Shown one piece after another: positions 27,528-35,976 of a stretch of DNA of 64,000 nt (the first letter of the stretch is position 1; the number at the start of each line of letters is the position of its first letter). The stretch comes from Bacillota bacterium (GTDB taxonomy: Bacteria; Bacillota; Clostridia; Lachnospirales; CAG-274). A model generated the notes under the pieces. The model had not been told where the DNA came from, made no database searches, and worked only from the letters and a program-made list of their open reading frames with translations. A program made the position numbers and the translations under genes. The DNA lies in assembly GCA_017543265.1 (NCBI GenBank), contig JAFYGI010000028.1, forward strand, positions 1 through 64,000. The letters run 5' to 3'.

Positions 27528-27555
27528 ATTATACCACAAAAAACCAAAATGTTAA
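27528..27555 (-). promoter_or_regulatory. Promoter of gap
   Basis: Minus-strand -35 TTAACA (27550-27555), 16-bp spacer, -10 TATAAT (27528-27533). It predicts a leader of about 45 nt. Confidence 0.75.
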
Positions 27556-27663
27556 ACGTTTTTTTAACAAAAATCGTCGTTTTGGAACACTTTGTAAGTT
27601 TTTGATATAATTGCATAAAAATATAAAATTTTTTTGTGCTTATTTACCCAAGGAAAATTTTGT

Positions 27664-28722
27664 TTATTTGCCCAAAAAGGCCTTTATCTCTTGTACAAGC
27701 CTGTCCGTTTCCGCGTCCGTACCTATGGAAATACGCAGATAACCGCTGATACGCGGCTTATTGAAGTACCTTACTATCACGCCCTTGCTGCGCAGATACT
27801 CAAAAAGCTCGGCGGCATTTATATCCTTGTTGGTCGTAAAAATAAAGTTTGCACTGCTCGGCAGGGTATCAAAGCCCAGCGCGGACAGCTCCCCGATAAG
27901 GCGTGTGCGTGTTGCCTTTATCTTGCCGCAGCACTCCTGCCAATATTTTGTGTCGTTTGCGGCAGCTGCGGCGGCAGCCTGCGAAAGGGAGTTGAGCGTA
28001 TAGCTGTTAAAGCTGTTTTTTACCGCCTCCAGCGCGTCGATAAGCGGCTTGCCCGCCATTGCATAGCCTACGCGTATACCCGCCAGCGCACGGCTTTTGG
28101 AAAATGTCTGCACTACTGCCAGATTGTCATATCTGTCAAGCAGGCTTACAGCCGAGACCCCGCCAAAATCTATATACGCCTCGTCAACTATAACGATAAC
28201 ATCGCGGTTGTGCCGCAGTATCTCCTCTATGCTTTCAAGCGGCATACATATCGAGGTGGGTGCGTTCGGGTTGGCGATGACTATACCGCCGTTTTCGCCG
28301 AAATAATCCTGCGGCACTATCTCAAATTTATCGTTTACGGGCACCGTTTTATACTTTATGTTGTAAAGGTCGCACCATACATCGTAAAACGAATATGTTA
28401 TATCGGGGAAAAGCACGGGCTTGTCGCTGTTGAAAAAGGTAAGAAAGCAAAGCGCCAGCACCTCGTCCGAGCCGTTGCCCAGAAACAGCATATCGTCCGT
28501 TACGGGATAGGTCTTTCTCAGCGCCGCCTTAAGCTCCCTGCACGCAAAGCTGGGGTACTTGCGCAGCTGACTTTCGTCATACTCCGCTATCGCCTTTTTC
28601 ACCTGCGGTGACGGCGGATAGGGGCACTCGTTTGTGTTAAGCTTGATTATATCCTTTATCTGCGGCTGTTCGCCCGGAACATAGGGAACGACCTGCCTTA
28701 TTTTATCCTGCCATGTACTCAT
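27664..28722 (-). CDS. hisC: Histidinol-phosphate aminotransferase
   Basis: A PLP-dependent class I/II aminotransferase, 352 aa, of the HisC type, which transaminates imidazole acetol phosphate in histidine synthesis and can act on aromatic keto acids. The opening PYVPGEQPQIKDIIKLNTNE, FLGNGSDEVL, NPNAPTS and the PLP lysine in TFSKSRALAGIRVGYA are typical. It lies 5 bp after an unknown 523-aa gene and away from other his genes. Aromatic aminotransferase is the main alternative. No terminator was recognised after it. Confidence 0.9.
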   Translation of the reverse strand: MSTWQDKIRQVVPYVPGEQPQIKDIIKLNTNECPYPPSPQVKKAIAEYDESQLRKYPSFACRELKAALRKTYPVTDDMLFLGNGSDEVLALCFLTFFNSDKPVLFPDITYSFYDVWCDLYNIKYKTVPVNDKFEIVPQDYFGENGGIVIANPNAPTSICMPLESIEEILRHNRDVIVIVDEAYIDFGGVSAVSLLDRYDNLAVVQTFSKSRALAGIRVGYAMAGKPLIDALEAVKNSFNSYTLNSLSQAAAAAAANDTKYWQECCGKIKATRTRLIGELSALGFDTLPSSANFIFTTNKDINAAELFEYLRSKGVIVRYFNKPRISGYLRISIGTDAETDRLVQEIKAFLGK

Positions 28723-28727
28723 TTTTG

Positions 28728-30299
28728 TTACTTCCTTTCAGTTTTTACAATAAACCTTGCACCGCCGTCGTATACGTTTGACATGGGTATAAGCCAAACC
28801 TCGCAGTTGTCGGCATAGGGGGTGTCAAGTATAAAACTTACCTTGATCGAGGCCTGTGTATGGGCCTCACGAGCCGCTTCTTTGTCGGCATCGGTCTTTA
28901 TATGGTCTTTGTTTATTACCGTACCGGGGGCGATATCAAAGCTGTCGTCCTCGTACACAAGCGCATACGCGCCGAAAAACATCCTGTACTCTGCTTCGGC
29001 GTTTATGCTGCGGTATATGTATTTGTCATCCTTCGGCATATAGCCGCTTATGGTCAGACCGCTTATTTTTACGGAAAAACCGCCGCCCGAAGCAATGCCG
29101 TTTGATATATCCCTGTGTATGCTTTTGCTGCGCACCGCAAAGGCAATGCCTCGGGAGTACGAGCCCGTATTGACAAACTCCGCCTCAAAACGCTTGCCCG
29201 ATACAAGCACGCCGTCCGACCTGAACGCATCAAAGGCGGGCGAGCCCTGATATATCCTGTCGTACACGCCCTTTACGGACTTTTCGTTTGGCCTTATGCG
29301 GTAATGCACGCTTTTATAGCCGTTTGCAAACTCCATCATCTCCGCGTGGCTCATGCAGGAGATATCGTAAAAGCCCGCGCGTATAAAATAGTCGTTTATG
29401 CCCAGCCTGTGGGCTATCTCCGTAAGGCGTTCGTCCATATCCATATCATCGCACAAAAGCTGTTTAAAGCTGTGCGGTGTATCCTCGGCCTTTAAAGCCT
29501 CAAGCCTGTCGTACTCTTCGGAGATATTGTCGCTTTTATGCAGAAACTGTGCATCCTCGTCGCTGCCGCAGTAGAACACGGCAACATCGTCGTTGAACGA
29601 ATGCGCCAGAAACAGCGCCCTGCCCTCGTACACTGACACAAGTATTATGTCCCTGTCGGGGTTTTCACAGCTGTAAATACTGCATTGGTTCACAACGCCC
29701 TTTTCAAGAAGATGCTCTATCGAATCGTCGTATATCGTTATCCACGGGTCATCGGGCGAGAAATACAGCACCTCGTCAAAACAGCAGCTCTCGTTGTCGG
29801 CGCATTGCCTGAAGCCGCATTTTTCCGCCCATTTTTGTTTTATTTGGATGATATAATCCTTTGGCGTGTGGGTGTTTTTGTCAAGCACATACACGGATGC
29901 AAAGTTTTTGTGCTTGTCGAAAAAGTCGTCGTTTATGCCGCCTTTGTATCTGTACGCCAGCTTTACGCCGCGGAAGCTGTACCATGCCTGCACCGCGGGA
30001 AACAGGCGCTTGAAAAGCATATATGCCTCCATGACCCTGTATACACAGTTAAAGCTGTGTGTCGCGGTAGTCATTTCTATCACCACGCTGCCCTTTAATG
30101 CGTGTAAAGGCGGTCTTTCCGTCAGGGCATCTATATTGCCGCAGTTTTTTCTCACGGGGAAAAAGCGGCCAAGGTTTGCCGTTACGGATATGCTTTTTAT
30201 GTCCGCGCCCGTATACGAAACGCCGTCAATGGTGATACTGCGGCCGTCTGTGATAAACAGCGGCTTTTTTTGTGCTGCCGATGTTTTGTAAAAACGCAT
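28728..30299 (-). CDS. Unknown 523-aa soluble protein upstream of hisC
   Basis: I do not recognise this protein. It has no signal peptide and no membrane helix. It mixes alpha and beta stretches, with several aromatic-rich segments (VQAWYSFRGVKLAYRYKGG near 105-125). There are scattered cysteines, including an ESCCFDE pair near 170, without a metal-binding pattern. It is preceded by GGGAGGCGG and a good promoter and ends 5 bp before hisC, so the two are co-transcribed. No evident link to histidine. Its length and composition look like a genuine gene. Confidence 0.75.
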   Translation of the reverse strand: MRFYKTSAAQKKPLFITDGRSITIDGVSYTGADIKSISVTANLGRFFPVRKNCGNIDALTERPPLHALKGSVVIEMTTATHSFNCVYRVMEAYMLFKRLFPAVQAWYSFRGVKLAYRYKGGINDDFFDKHKNFASVYVLDKNTHTPKDYIIQIKQKWAEKCGFRQCADNESCCFDEVLYFSPDDPWITIYDDSIEHLLEKGVVNQCSIYSCENPDRDIILVSVYEGRALFLAHSFNDDVAVFYCGSDEDAQFLHKSDNISEEYDRLEALKAEDTPHSFKQLLCDDMDMDERLTEIAHRLGINDYFIRAGFYDISCMSHAEMMEFANGYKSVHYRIRPNEKSVKGVYDRIYQGSPAFDAFRSDGVLVSGKRFEAEFVNTGSYSRGIAFAVRSKSIHRDISNGIASGGGFSVKISGLTISGYMPKDDKYIYRSINAEAEYRMFFGAYALVYEDDSFDIAPGTVINKDHIKTDADKEAAREAHTQASIKVSFILDTPYADNCEVWLIPMSNVYDGGARFIVKTERK

Positions 30300-30361
30300 C
30301 GTACCGCCTCCCTCCCATGTTTTGCGGCAAAGATCTGCACTTCGTCGTTTACCGTAACAAG

Positions 30362-30390
30362 ATTATAACACATTTTTACATAATTTTAAA
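30362..30390 (-). promoter_or_regulatory. Promoter of the 523-aa gene and hisC
   Basis: Minus-strand -35 TTTAAA (30385-30390), 17-bp spacer, -10 TATAAT (30362-30367), ~65 bp before the start. In the rest of the 279-bp gap up to the CAP gene no clear plus-strand promoter could be drawn. Confidence 0.6.
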
Positions 30391-30578
30391 GCATAATTTT
30401 AAAAAAACCCGAACCAACGGTCCAATAGATAGCAAAAGCTCCTTATTATCCCATATATGCCAAATATTTTGCATTTATTTATTATTAAAAATGTATTACA
30501 ATAATATTACCGAAAGGAAAGTCCCTGTAACAGTTTTAACACGGATTTCCGAATAATAAAAAAAACGGAGGTATTGAT

Positions 30579-31238
30579 ATGAAAAAATTTACAGTCATAT
30601 TAAGTATTATGCTTATGTCAACCAATGTTTATGCGGGCTGTACATACAAAATACAGCAAAACCCGTATACAAAAAGATATGAAATATCCTGTACGGGCGG
30701 CAGGACATATACATACAGCATATACAAAAAAACGGCGGCAAAAACGCAGTCCGTGCAGACAGCACAAACATCCCGTCCCACGCAGACAACACAACCGACA
30801 CAAACAACACAAACGACACAGACAACAAAACCGACGCAGACAACGCAGACATCTCAAAGCACGGATATTGAGCAGCAGATACTTTCGCTTGTAAACAGCG
30901 AGCGCAGGGCAAACGGACTTTCCCCGTTGGTGCTTGACAGCGGACTTTGCCGTGTGGCCGCAGCCAAGGCAGAGGATATGAAAAACAAGGGGTATTTCTC
31001 GCATACCTCACCTACCTACGGCTCGCCCTTTGATATGCTGAAAAGCTTTGGCATCAGCTACCGCACCGCGGGCGAAAATATTGCAAAGGGACAAAAGACA
31101 CCACAGGCCGTAATGACGGCATGGATGAATTCGCAGGGGCACCGTAAAAATATCCTTGCACAGGGCTATACAAAGCTCGGTGTGGGTTATGTATACAATA
31201 ACGGCAGTCCCTACTGGGTACAGATATTTACGGGCTGA
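30579..31238 (+). CDS. Secreted CAP-domain (YkwD/SCP-like) protein
   Basis: A 219-aa secreted protein with a signal peptide (about 1-19). A short domain with two cysteines (about 20-45) is followed by a linker of about 40 residues built from Thr-Gln repeats (TQTTQ type). A CAP domain of about 125 residues ends the protein. CAP motifs are IEQQILSLVNSERRANGL, YFSHTSPTYGSPFDML, AGENIAKG, and WMNSQGHRKNIL, with GVGYVYNNGSPYWVQIF at the end. The His/Glu/Glu/His cavity is present. Bacterial CAP proteins are often spore-coat or wall-associated; the molecular activity is unknown. Clear CGGAGG site. Confidence 0.92.
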   Translation: MKKFTVILSIMLMSTNVYAGCTYKIQQNPYTKRYEISCTGGRTYTYSIYKKTAAKTQSVQTAQTSRPTQTTQPTQTTQTTQTTKPTQTTQTSQSTDIEQQILSLVNSERRANGLSPLVLDSGLCRVAAAKAEDMKNKGYFSHTSPTYGSPFDMLKSFGISYRTAGENIAKGQKTPQAVMTAWMNSQGHRKNILAQGYTKLGVGYVYNNGSPYWVQIFTG

Positions 31239-31271
31239 AAAAAAGAGGCTTTCCCGAAGGAAGGCCTCTTT
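31238..31271. terminator. Bidirectional terminator between CAP and cohesin/SLH genes
   Basis: Hairpin AAAGAGGC/GCCTCTTT (31242-31249 with 31264-31271). Seven T follow on the minus strand. A weaker T-rich tail follows on the plus strand. It lies between two convergent stops. Confidence 0.85.
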
Positions 31272-31275
31272 GATA

Positions 31276-32601
31276 TTATTTGGATATCTGCTCGCATATC
31301 TTGCTGATTATTACGGCTGCCTGTGCGCGTGTTGTGTTGCCCTTGGGGTCGATCTTGCCGTTTGAGCCGTTTACAATACCCGCATTTACCATTGCGGATG
31401 CACCGGGCTTTGCGTATGCGCTTATCTGTGCGCTGTCCGTGAAGCCGTTAAGCACGCTCTCGTCCGTATTTACGGTCAAGCCCGCATATTCAAGCGCACC
31501 CTTTGCAATAACCATCATATCCTGACGTGTTATAAGGCTGTCGGGCTTGAATGTGCCGTCCGTGTTGCCGTTTACTATCTTTGCTGCCTTTGCAGCGGAT
31601 ACTGCCTTTGCGTAGTACGCACCCGAAGCAACATCGCTGAAATTGTCCGTGCCGTCAGGAAGGTCAAGTGCCTTTGCAAGCATGACTACAAAATCACAGC
31701 GCTTTACATTTGCATTGGGCTTGAATGTGCCGTCGGAATAGCCGTTTACAATGCCCTTTGCCGAAAGGTCGTTGATATAGGGAACAGCCCATGAAACGCC
31801 CGAAAGGTCGCTGAATGCGGGAGCTGCGGGAGCTTGTGCCGTGGTCGGCTCGATGGTCTCTTCCTCAACTGTCTGCACGGCCTGTGTCTCTTCCTCGGCT
31901 GCTGCCGTGGTTGTCTCCGTAGTCTTTTCGGACGAGACCTTGCTTGACGAGGAACCACCGCCGCCGCCACCGCTTCTGCCCGAAGCTGCTGCTGTGGTAG
32001 CTTCCGTCTTATTCTCGGATGCCGCTACCTCGATCGAAGAGGATGCGTCCGAATGCCATCTGTCTGACGGATTTACGGTCGAAAACAGGGTGTTTTTAAC
32101 TTCTATTGCGGTCTTGCCGCTGCCTATGGCCTCAAACCTGAGGGTGCAGAGCGTACCTGTGCCCTCTACCCTGAGAAGCTTGTTATTGCTGTCTGCCGAG
32201 TCAACATAGTTGGCAAGCTTTACAGCACCGATAGCCGCCGCCGTATCCTTGCCGTTTGCCCTGCCGTCATAGAAGGAGTCCGACTCGGGCGGCACTTGTG
32301 TTACCATAGAGCTTATAAAGCTGTTTGTAAGGAAGAAGTTTTCATACTCTCCCACGGGATATTTAAGTCTGTCCGCAGCGCTCTCGCCGGGGCCTGTCAG
32401 ACGAACGACTGTCGGATCGTATTCGATAAGGCCGTCAAAGCTTGTAAAGCCCGTGTTGCTAACAACATCTATATCCACATCGAAAGTCTCGCCCTGTGTT
32501 ACGGACGACGGCACAACGACTTTAAGCTCCGTAGAGCCCGCATACACGTTTACTGCCGAAAAAAGTCCCATTACCAAGGCTGCTGCCAAAATTTTTTTCA
32601 T
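31276..32601 (-). CDS. Cohesin-like domain protein with three SLH domains (cell-wall anchor)
   Basis: A 441-aa secreted protein. Signal peptide about 1-21. A cohesin-like beta-sandwich domain spans about 22-175, seen in ELKVVVPSSVTQGETFDVDI and the FDGLIEYDPTVVRL strand typical of type I cohesins. A Gly/Ser- and Glu/Thr-rich linker follows, then three SLH repeats (about 268-441) with VPYINDLSAKGIVNGYSDGT and NGNTDGTFKPDSLITRQDM. SLH domains bind pyruvylated wall polymer, so this would display a cohesin at the surface, as OlpA does in Clostridium thermocellum. Start at 32601 follows AAAGGAGG. Two dockerin-bearing proteins are encoded 8-15 kb away. The cohesin call rests on pattern only. Confidence 0.82.
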   Translation of the reverse strand: MKKILAAALVMGLFSAVNVYAGSTELKVVVPSSVTQGETFDVDIDVVSNTGFTSFDGLIEYDPTVVRLTGPGESAADRLKYPVGEYENFFLTNSFISSMVTQVPPESDSFYDGRANGKDTAAAIGAVKLANYVDSADSNNKLLRVEGTGTLCTLRFEAIGSGKTAIEVKNTLFSTVNPSDRWHSDASSSIEVAASENKTEATTAAASGRSGGGGGGSSSSKVSSEKTTETTTAAAEEETQAVQTVEEETIEPTTAQAPAAPAFSDLSGVSWAVPYINDLSAKGIVNGYSDGTFKPNANVKRCDFVVMLAKALDLPDGTDNFSDVASGAYYAKAVSAAKAAKIVNGNTDGTFKPDSLITRQDMMVIAKGALEYAGLTVNTDESVLNGFTDSAQISAYAKPGASAMVNAGIVNGSNGKIDPKGNTTRAQAAVIISKICEQISK

Positions 32602-32650
32602 ATGTATATTGCCTCCTTTTATCCTTAAACGGATATTTATTACACTATCT

Positions 32651-32679
32651 ATTCTAATACTTTTTTTGAAATAAATCAA
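32651..32679 (-). promoter_or_regulatory. Promoter of the cohesin/SLH gene
   Basis: Minus-strand -35 TTGATT (32674-32679), 17-bp spacer, -10 TAGAAT (32651-32656). It gives the anchor gene its own transcription, apart from the subtilase gene upstream. Confidence 0.6.
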
Positions 32680-32694
32680 TAGTATCTTTGTAAA

Positions 32695-34089
32695 TTACCG
32701 CACATCGGAATAATTTCTTTGCGTATCCAGTCCGTCCCATACAAAAAACTTCATCTCGTCGCCCTCTTCACAGCCTGCCGTGGTATAAAACAGGTTTTCG
32801 TCGTCAAAGACTATAGGCTCCGTTTCAAGGCTTTTGAGCATGCCGCCGCTGTATGCCGCCTTAATAAGCGTAAGGCCTTCTATATTGCTTTTTGCAAAGG
32901 CCTTAAGGCAGACCATCTGCGAGCCGCTTATATACGGCGAAAGAAATATCTTGTGCTTGTAGTGTATTATGTGGTCTATCTCGTCGCACATCAGCACGCC
33001 GTAGCCCGCAAAATCCTTGCCGCTGCCCGTTATATCCGCGGATGCGCCCTTTATTATGTCGCGGATCGACTCCACGTTAAATTTCGGGTATTCGCTTATA
33101 ATAAACGCCGCTATGCCCGACATTACGGGGGCTGCATAGGATGTGCCCGCGCCGTAGTCATAGCCGCCCTTGTTGTTTGGCAGATACATGGATGTAAGCA
33201 CAACGCCCGTGTCTATCGCCTCGCTCCTGCGCGAATAAGATGCTATTGTATAGTTCGGCAGTACCGAGCCGACGGATATGGTCGATGAATAGCCTGCGGG
33301 ATAGCTTATCTCCGTTCCCTTGGAGGTGCTGCCGTCATTGCCCGCAGCGCAGATTATGACCGCGCCCTTTTCCGCCGCATTGTCGCAGGCCACCTTTAAA
33401 AGCTTGCTGTAGGTCACGCCCAGACTGATATTTATTACCTTGCAGTCGTAATCGTCTACGGCGGCATTTATCGCCTGTATAACATCGCTTGTATAGCCGC
33501 CCGAGCCCGTAAGCGCAACAAGCGGCACTATCACCGCATTGGGCACAACGCCCGCAACGCCTATGCCGTTGTTCGGCTGTGCGGCAAGCACGGAAATTAC
33601 CTTTGTGCCGTGGCCGTTAAGGGTGGATGTTGTCATTGTATCGGCGGTATCGTCGTTTTCATCCACAAAGTTATAGCCCTTTTCGATATTGGCATTTACA
33701 AGGTCGGGATGTTCCCTGTTTACGCCCGTGTCAATAACGGCGATACGCACATTTCCGCTGTAGCGCTGCTGTAAAACGGGTATTTTCATCTTGTCCATAT
33801 AGACCTGTGAGCTGTAGTACGGGTCGTTGGGGGTTTCGCTGCCCCCGTCACAGATATAAACCGGCATATCGGGCTCGATAGCCTCAGCCGTGCCGTTTTC
33901 AAGCATTTTTTCGGCCCTGCTTTTTGTTGTGACGTACATATCGTCTCCGAGTGCCTCCATACCGCCGTCTGCCGAAAACGCCCTTACAAGGCCGTCCTTC
34001 GTTTTGACGATATAGTCGCCCTCGCCTGCGTATACGGCGCAGGACATGGCCAGTACGGCAGCAAATACCGCTGTAATTTTTTTAAGCAT
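32695..34089 (-). CDS. Secreted subtilisin-like serine protease (S8)
   Basis: A 464-aa exported protease. Signal peptide about 1-21, a prodomain-like stretch to about 95, then the catalytic domain with Asp120 (AVIDTG), His160 (NGHGTKV), oxyanion Asn251 (AAGNDG) and Ser317 (GTSYAAPVMSG), so the triad is intact. About 110 further residues of no known fold end the protein. It overlaps the TrhP-like gene by 8 bp and is last in the ecf-truA-mltG run. It lies just upstream of the cohesin/SLH gene and may act on surface proteins. Confidence 0.95.
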   Translation of the reverse strand: MLKKITAVFAAVLAMSCAVYAGEGDYIVKTKDGLVRAFSADGGMEALGDDMYVTTKSRAEKMLENGTAEAIEPDMPVYICDGGSETPNDPYYSSQVYMDKMKIPVLQQRYSGNVRIAVIDTGVNREHPDLVNANIEKGYNFVDENDDTADTMTTSTLNGHGTKVISVLAAQPNNGIGVAGVVPNAVIVPLVALTGSGGYTSDVIQAINAAVDDYDCKVINISLGVTYSKLLKVACDNAAEKGAVIICAAGNDGSTSKGTEISYPAGYSSTISVGSVLPNYTIASYSRRSEAIDTGVVLTSMYLPNNKGGYDYGAGTSYAAPVMSGIAAFIISEYPKFNVESIRDIIKGASADITGSGKDFAGYGVLMCDEIDHIIHYKHKIFLSPYISGSQMVCLKAFAKSNIEGLTLIKAAYSGGMLKSLETEPIVFDDENLFYTTAGCEEGDEMKFFVWDGLDTQRNYSDVR

Positions 34090-35323
34090 TTCCGGCCGCC
34101 TCCCTGCGCATCATGTCAAAGGCTCTCACGGGCTTGGGCACCCTAACCCAAAGCTTTTGCTGCGGGTGCGGCGCATCCGTGACACCTTGCATATCCTCCG
34201 TATATATCTCGTCTATCTTATGTGTAAAAAAGCCGTCTGCGGGGCACATAAACTCTATCTCGTCCCCGACGGAAAATTTGTTGCGCTGCTCCACAAGCGC
34301 AAGCCCCTTTTCCTCGTCATATCCAAGCACCATACCGACAAAATCGCAGGTGCGTATATAGCTTGATGTTGTGTATATCTGCTCCTTGTCGGAGGGCTTG
34401 CCGAAGTAAAAGCCCGTTGTAAAGCCGCGGTAGCTGGCCTTTGACACAAGGCCGAGATATTTGGCTTTGTTTTTTTCGTACAGCGCAGGGTCTTTGAGAT
34501 AATCGTCTATGGCCTGCCTGTAAGCGTTTACCACCGTGCCGACATAGTAAGCGGTCTTTATGCGTCCCTCTATTTTAAGGCTGTATATGCCCGCCTCTGC
34601 AAGCTGCGGTATATACTCTATCATGCAAAGGTCCTTGCTGTTAAAGATAAAGGTGCCGCGTTCGTCCTCAACTATGGGCATATATTCGCCTGGACGGGTC
34701 TTTTCGGTAACAAAATACTCCCAGCGGCAGGGATGCGAGCAGGCACCCTTGTTTGCGTCACGTCCCGTCAGATAATTGCTTAAAAGACAGCGGCCCGAAT
34801 AGCTTATGCACATTGCGCCGTGCACAAAGGCCTCTATTTCAAGGTCGGCGGGGATATTGTCGTGTATGCCCTTTATCTCCTGCATGGAAAGCTCACGCGC
34901 CATAACTATACGCTTTGCACCGAGCTTTTGCCAGAACAGCGCCGTTTGGTAGTTGGTGTTGTTGGCCTGTGTGCTTATATGCACGTCAAGGTCGGGCACC
35001 GTTTCGCGTATTATCGAAAATACGCCGGGGTCGGCCACCAGCACCGCATCCACATCTATTTCCTTTAAAAACCTTGCATAGTCGGGAAGCTCGGCAAGGT
35101 CGCCGTTATGCGCAAAAATATTGCAGGTGACATAGACCTTGACACCGTGGGCATGGGCAAAGGCCACACCCTCGCGCATATCGTCCTCGGTAAAGTTTTT
35201 TGCTTTTGCGCGAAGCCCGAAGCTGGTGCCGCCCAGATATACGGCATCCGTACCGTATAAAACGGCTATTTTCAATTTTTCCAAATCACCCGCAGGTGCA
35301 AGCAGTTCGATCTTTTTCGTCAT
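34082..35323 (-). CDS. U32 family protein, TrhP-like tRNA wobble-uridine hydroxylation factor
   Basis: A 413-aa member of the U32 'peptidase' family, closest in size and opening (IELLAPAGDLEKLKIAVLYG) to TrhP/YegQ-type proteins. Those are needed for 5-hydroxyuridine at tRNA position 34, using prephenate. The U32 signature EAFVHGAMCISYSGRCLLSN holds the cysteines; further Cys follow in the CSHP segment. The next gene upstream is a TrmR-like methyltransferase, 1 bp away, which would methylate that hydroxyuridine. The pairing supports a tRNA role over proteolysis. RlhA-like and collagenase-like labels exist for relatives. Confidence 0.88.
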   Translation of the reverse strand: MTKKIELLAPAGDLEKLKIAVLYGTDAVYLGGTSFGLRAKAKNFTEDDMREGVAFAHAHGVKVYVTCNIFAHNGDLAELPDYARFLKEIDVDAVLVADPGVFSIIRETVPDLDVHISTQANNTNYQTALFWQKLGAKRIVMARELSMQEIKGIHDNIPADLEIEAFVHGAMCISYSGRCLLSNYLTGRDANKGACSHPCRWEYFVTEKTRPGEYMPIVEDERGTFIFNSKDLCMIEYIPQLAEAGIYSLKIEGRIKTAYYVGTVVNAYRQAIDDYLKDPALYEKNKAKYLGLVSKASYRGFTTGFYFGKPSDKEQIYTTSSYIRTCDFVGMVLGYDEEKGLALVEQRNKFSVGDEIEFMCPADGFFTHKIDEIYTEDMQGVTDAPHPQQKLWVRVPKPVRAFDMMRREAAGNA

Positions 35324-35324
35324 T

Positions 35325-35975
35325 TCAGTCTTCCTTTTTCCTGATTATCGCAACTCCGTCACCTATCGTCAGTATGGACGATGTCAGTTTCGGGTCATTG
35401 CTTATGGTCTCCAGAAACTCGTTCATTCGCTTGTGTATGGTGCGCTGGCGGCGGGGTATCTCCTCGTAGGGCTGTGCCACCCTGCCGTCCTGCAGGATGT
35501 CGTCCGCCACGATAAGGCCGCCGGGGCGCAGCATCCTTAAGCAATGCGGCAAAAATTCTATATACTTGCCCTTTGCGGCATCCATAAATATAAAATCAAA
35601 GGTGCCGTCCATTTCGGCAAGTACCTCCTCCGCATGGCCTATCTTCATCGTCACCTTGTCCTCAACGCCCATGCGCCTGAAATTTTCCTTTGCGGCCTCT
35701 ATCATAATGGGATAGCGGTCTATCGTGGTAAGGTGGCCGCCCTCTTGAAGATAGCCGCACATAAAGCTTGCCGAAAAGCCGACAGCCATGCCTATCTCCA
35801 GTATATACTTGGGCTTGACCATTTCCAGCAGCACCGCCATAAGCCTTGCAACGTCGTTGTGTATTATGGGGAGATTTTCCTCATAGGCCTGCTGCTGCAG
35901 ATCGCCCAGCTTGCCGCCGCAGTAAGGCTGTATCTCGTCTATATAATCGCTTAAATATTCGGGTATAAGGCTCAT
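35325..35975 (-). CDS. O-methyltransferase, TrmR-like (tRNA 5-hydroxyuridine methyltransferase)
   Basis: A 216-aa SAM-dependent class I methyltransferase of the family 3 / COG4122 type. The SAM site is LEIGMAVGFSASFMCG. The acidic TTIDRYPIMIEAAKENF motif follows, then DFIFMDAAKGKYIEFLP. The start at 35975 is set by AAGGAGATTGAA; a GTG-type start six codons earlier is less likely. TrmR of Bacillus subtilis makes 5-methoxyuridine at tRNA position 34 from the product of TrhP, whose homologue is the next gene. Catechol-type methyltransferases look similar, so the assignment leans on context. Confidence 0.85.
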   Translation of the reverse strand: MSLIPEYLSDYIDEIQPYCGGKLGDLQQQAYEENLPIIHNDVARLMAVLLEMVKPKYILEIGMAVGFSASFMCGYLQEGGHLTTIDRYPIMIEAAKENFRRMGVEDKVTMKIGHAEEVLAEMDGTFDFIFMDAAKGKYIEFLPHCLRMLRPGGLIVADDILQDGRVAQPYEEIPRRQRTIHKRMNEFLETISNDPKLTSSILTIGDGVAIIRKKED

Positions 35976-35976
35976 T

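Noticed and set aside
27634-28611. 325-codon plus-strand frame opposite hisC
   Set aside because: Antisense shadow. The encoded protein is rich in Cys, Tyr and His in a way typical of reversed frames, and hisC motifs on the other strand are clear.
30780-30860. Short tandem DNA repeat (ACACAAACG-like)
   Set aside because: It is in frame and encodes the Thr-Gln linker of the CAP protein, so it is explained by coding.
34082-35323. Calling the U32 gene a collagenase-like protease
   Set aside because: The family name is historical. Size, motif and the neighbouring TrmR-like gene favour tRNA modification.
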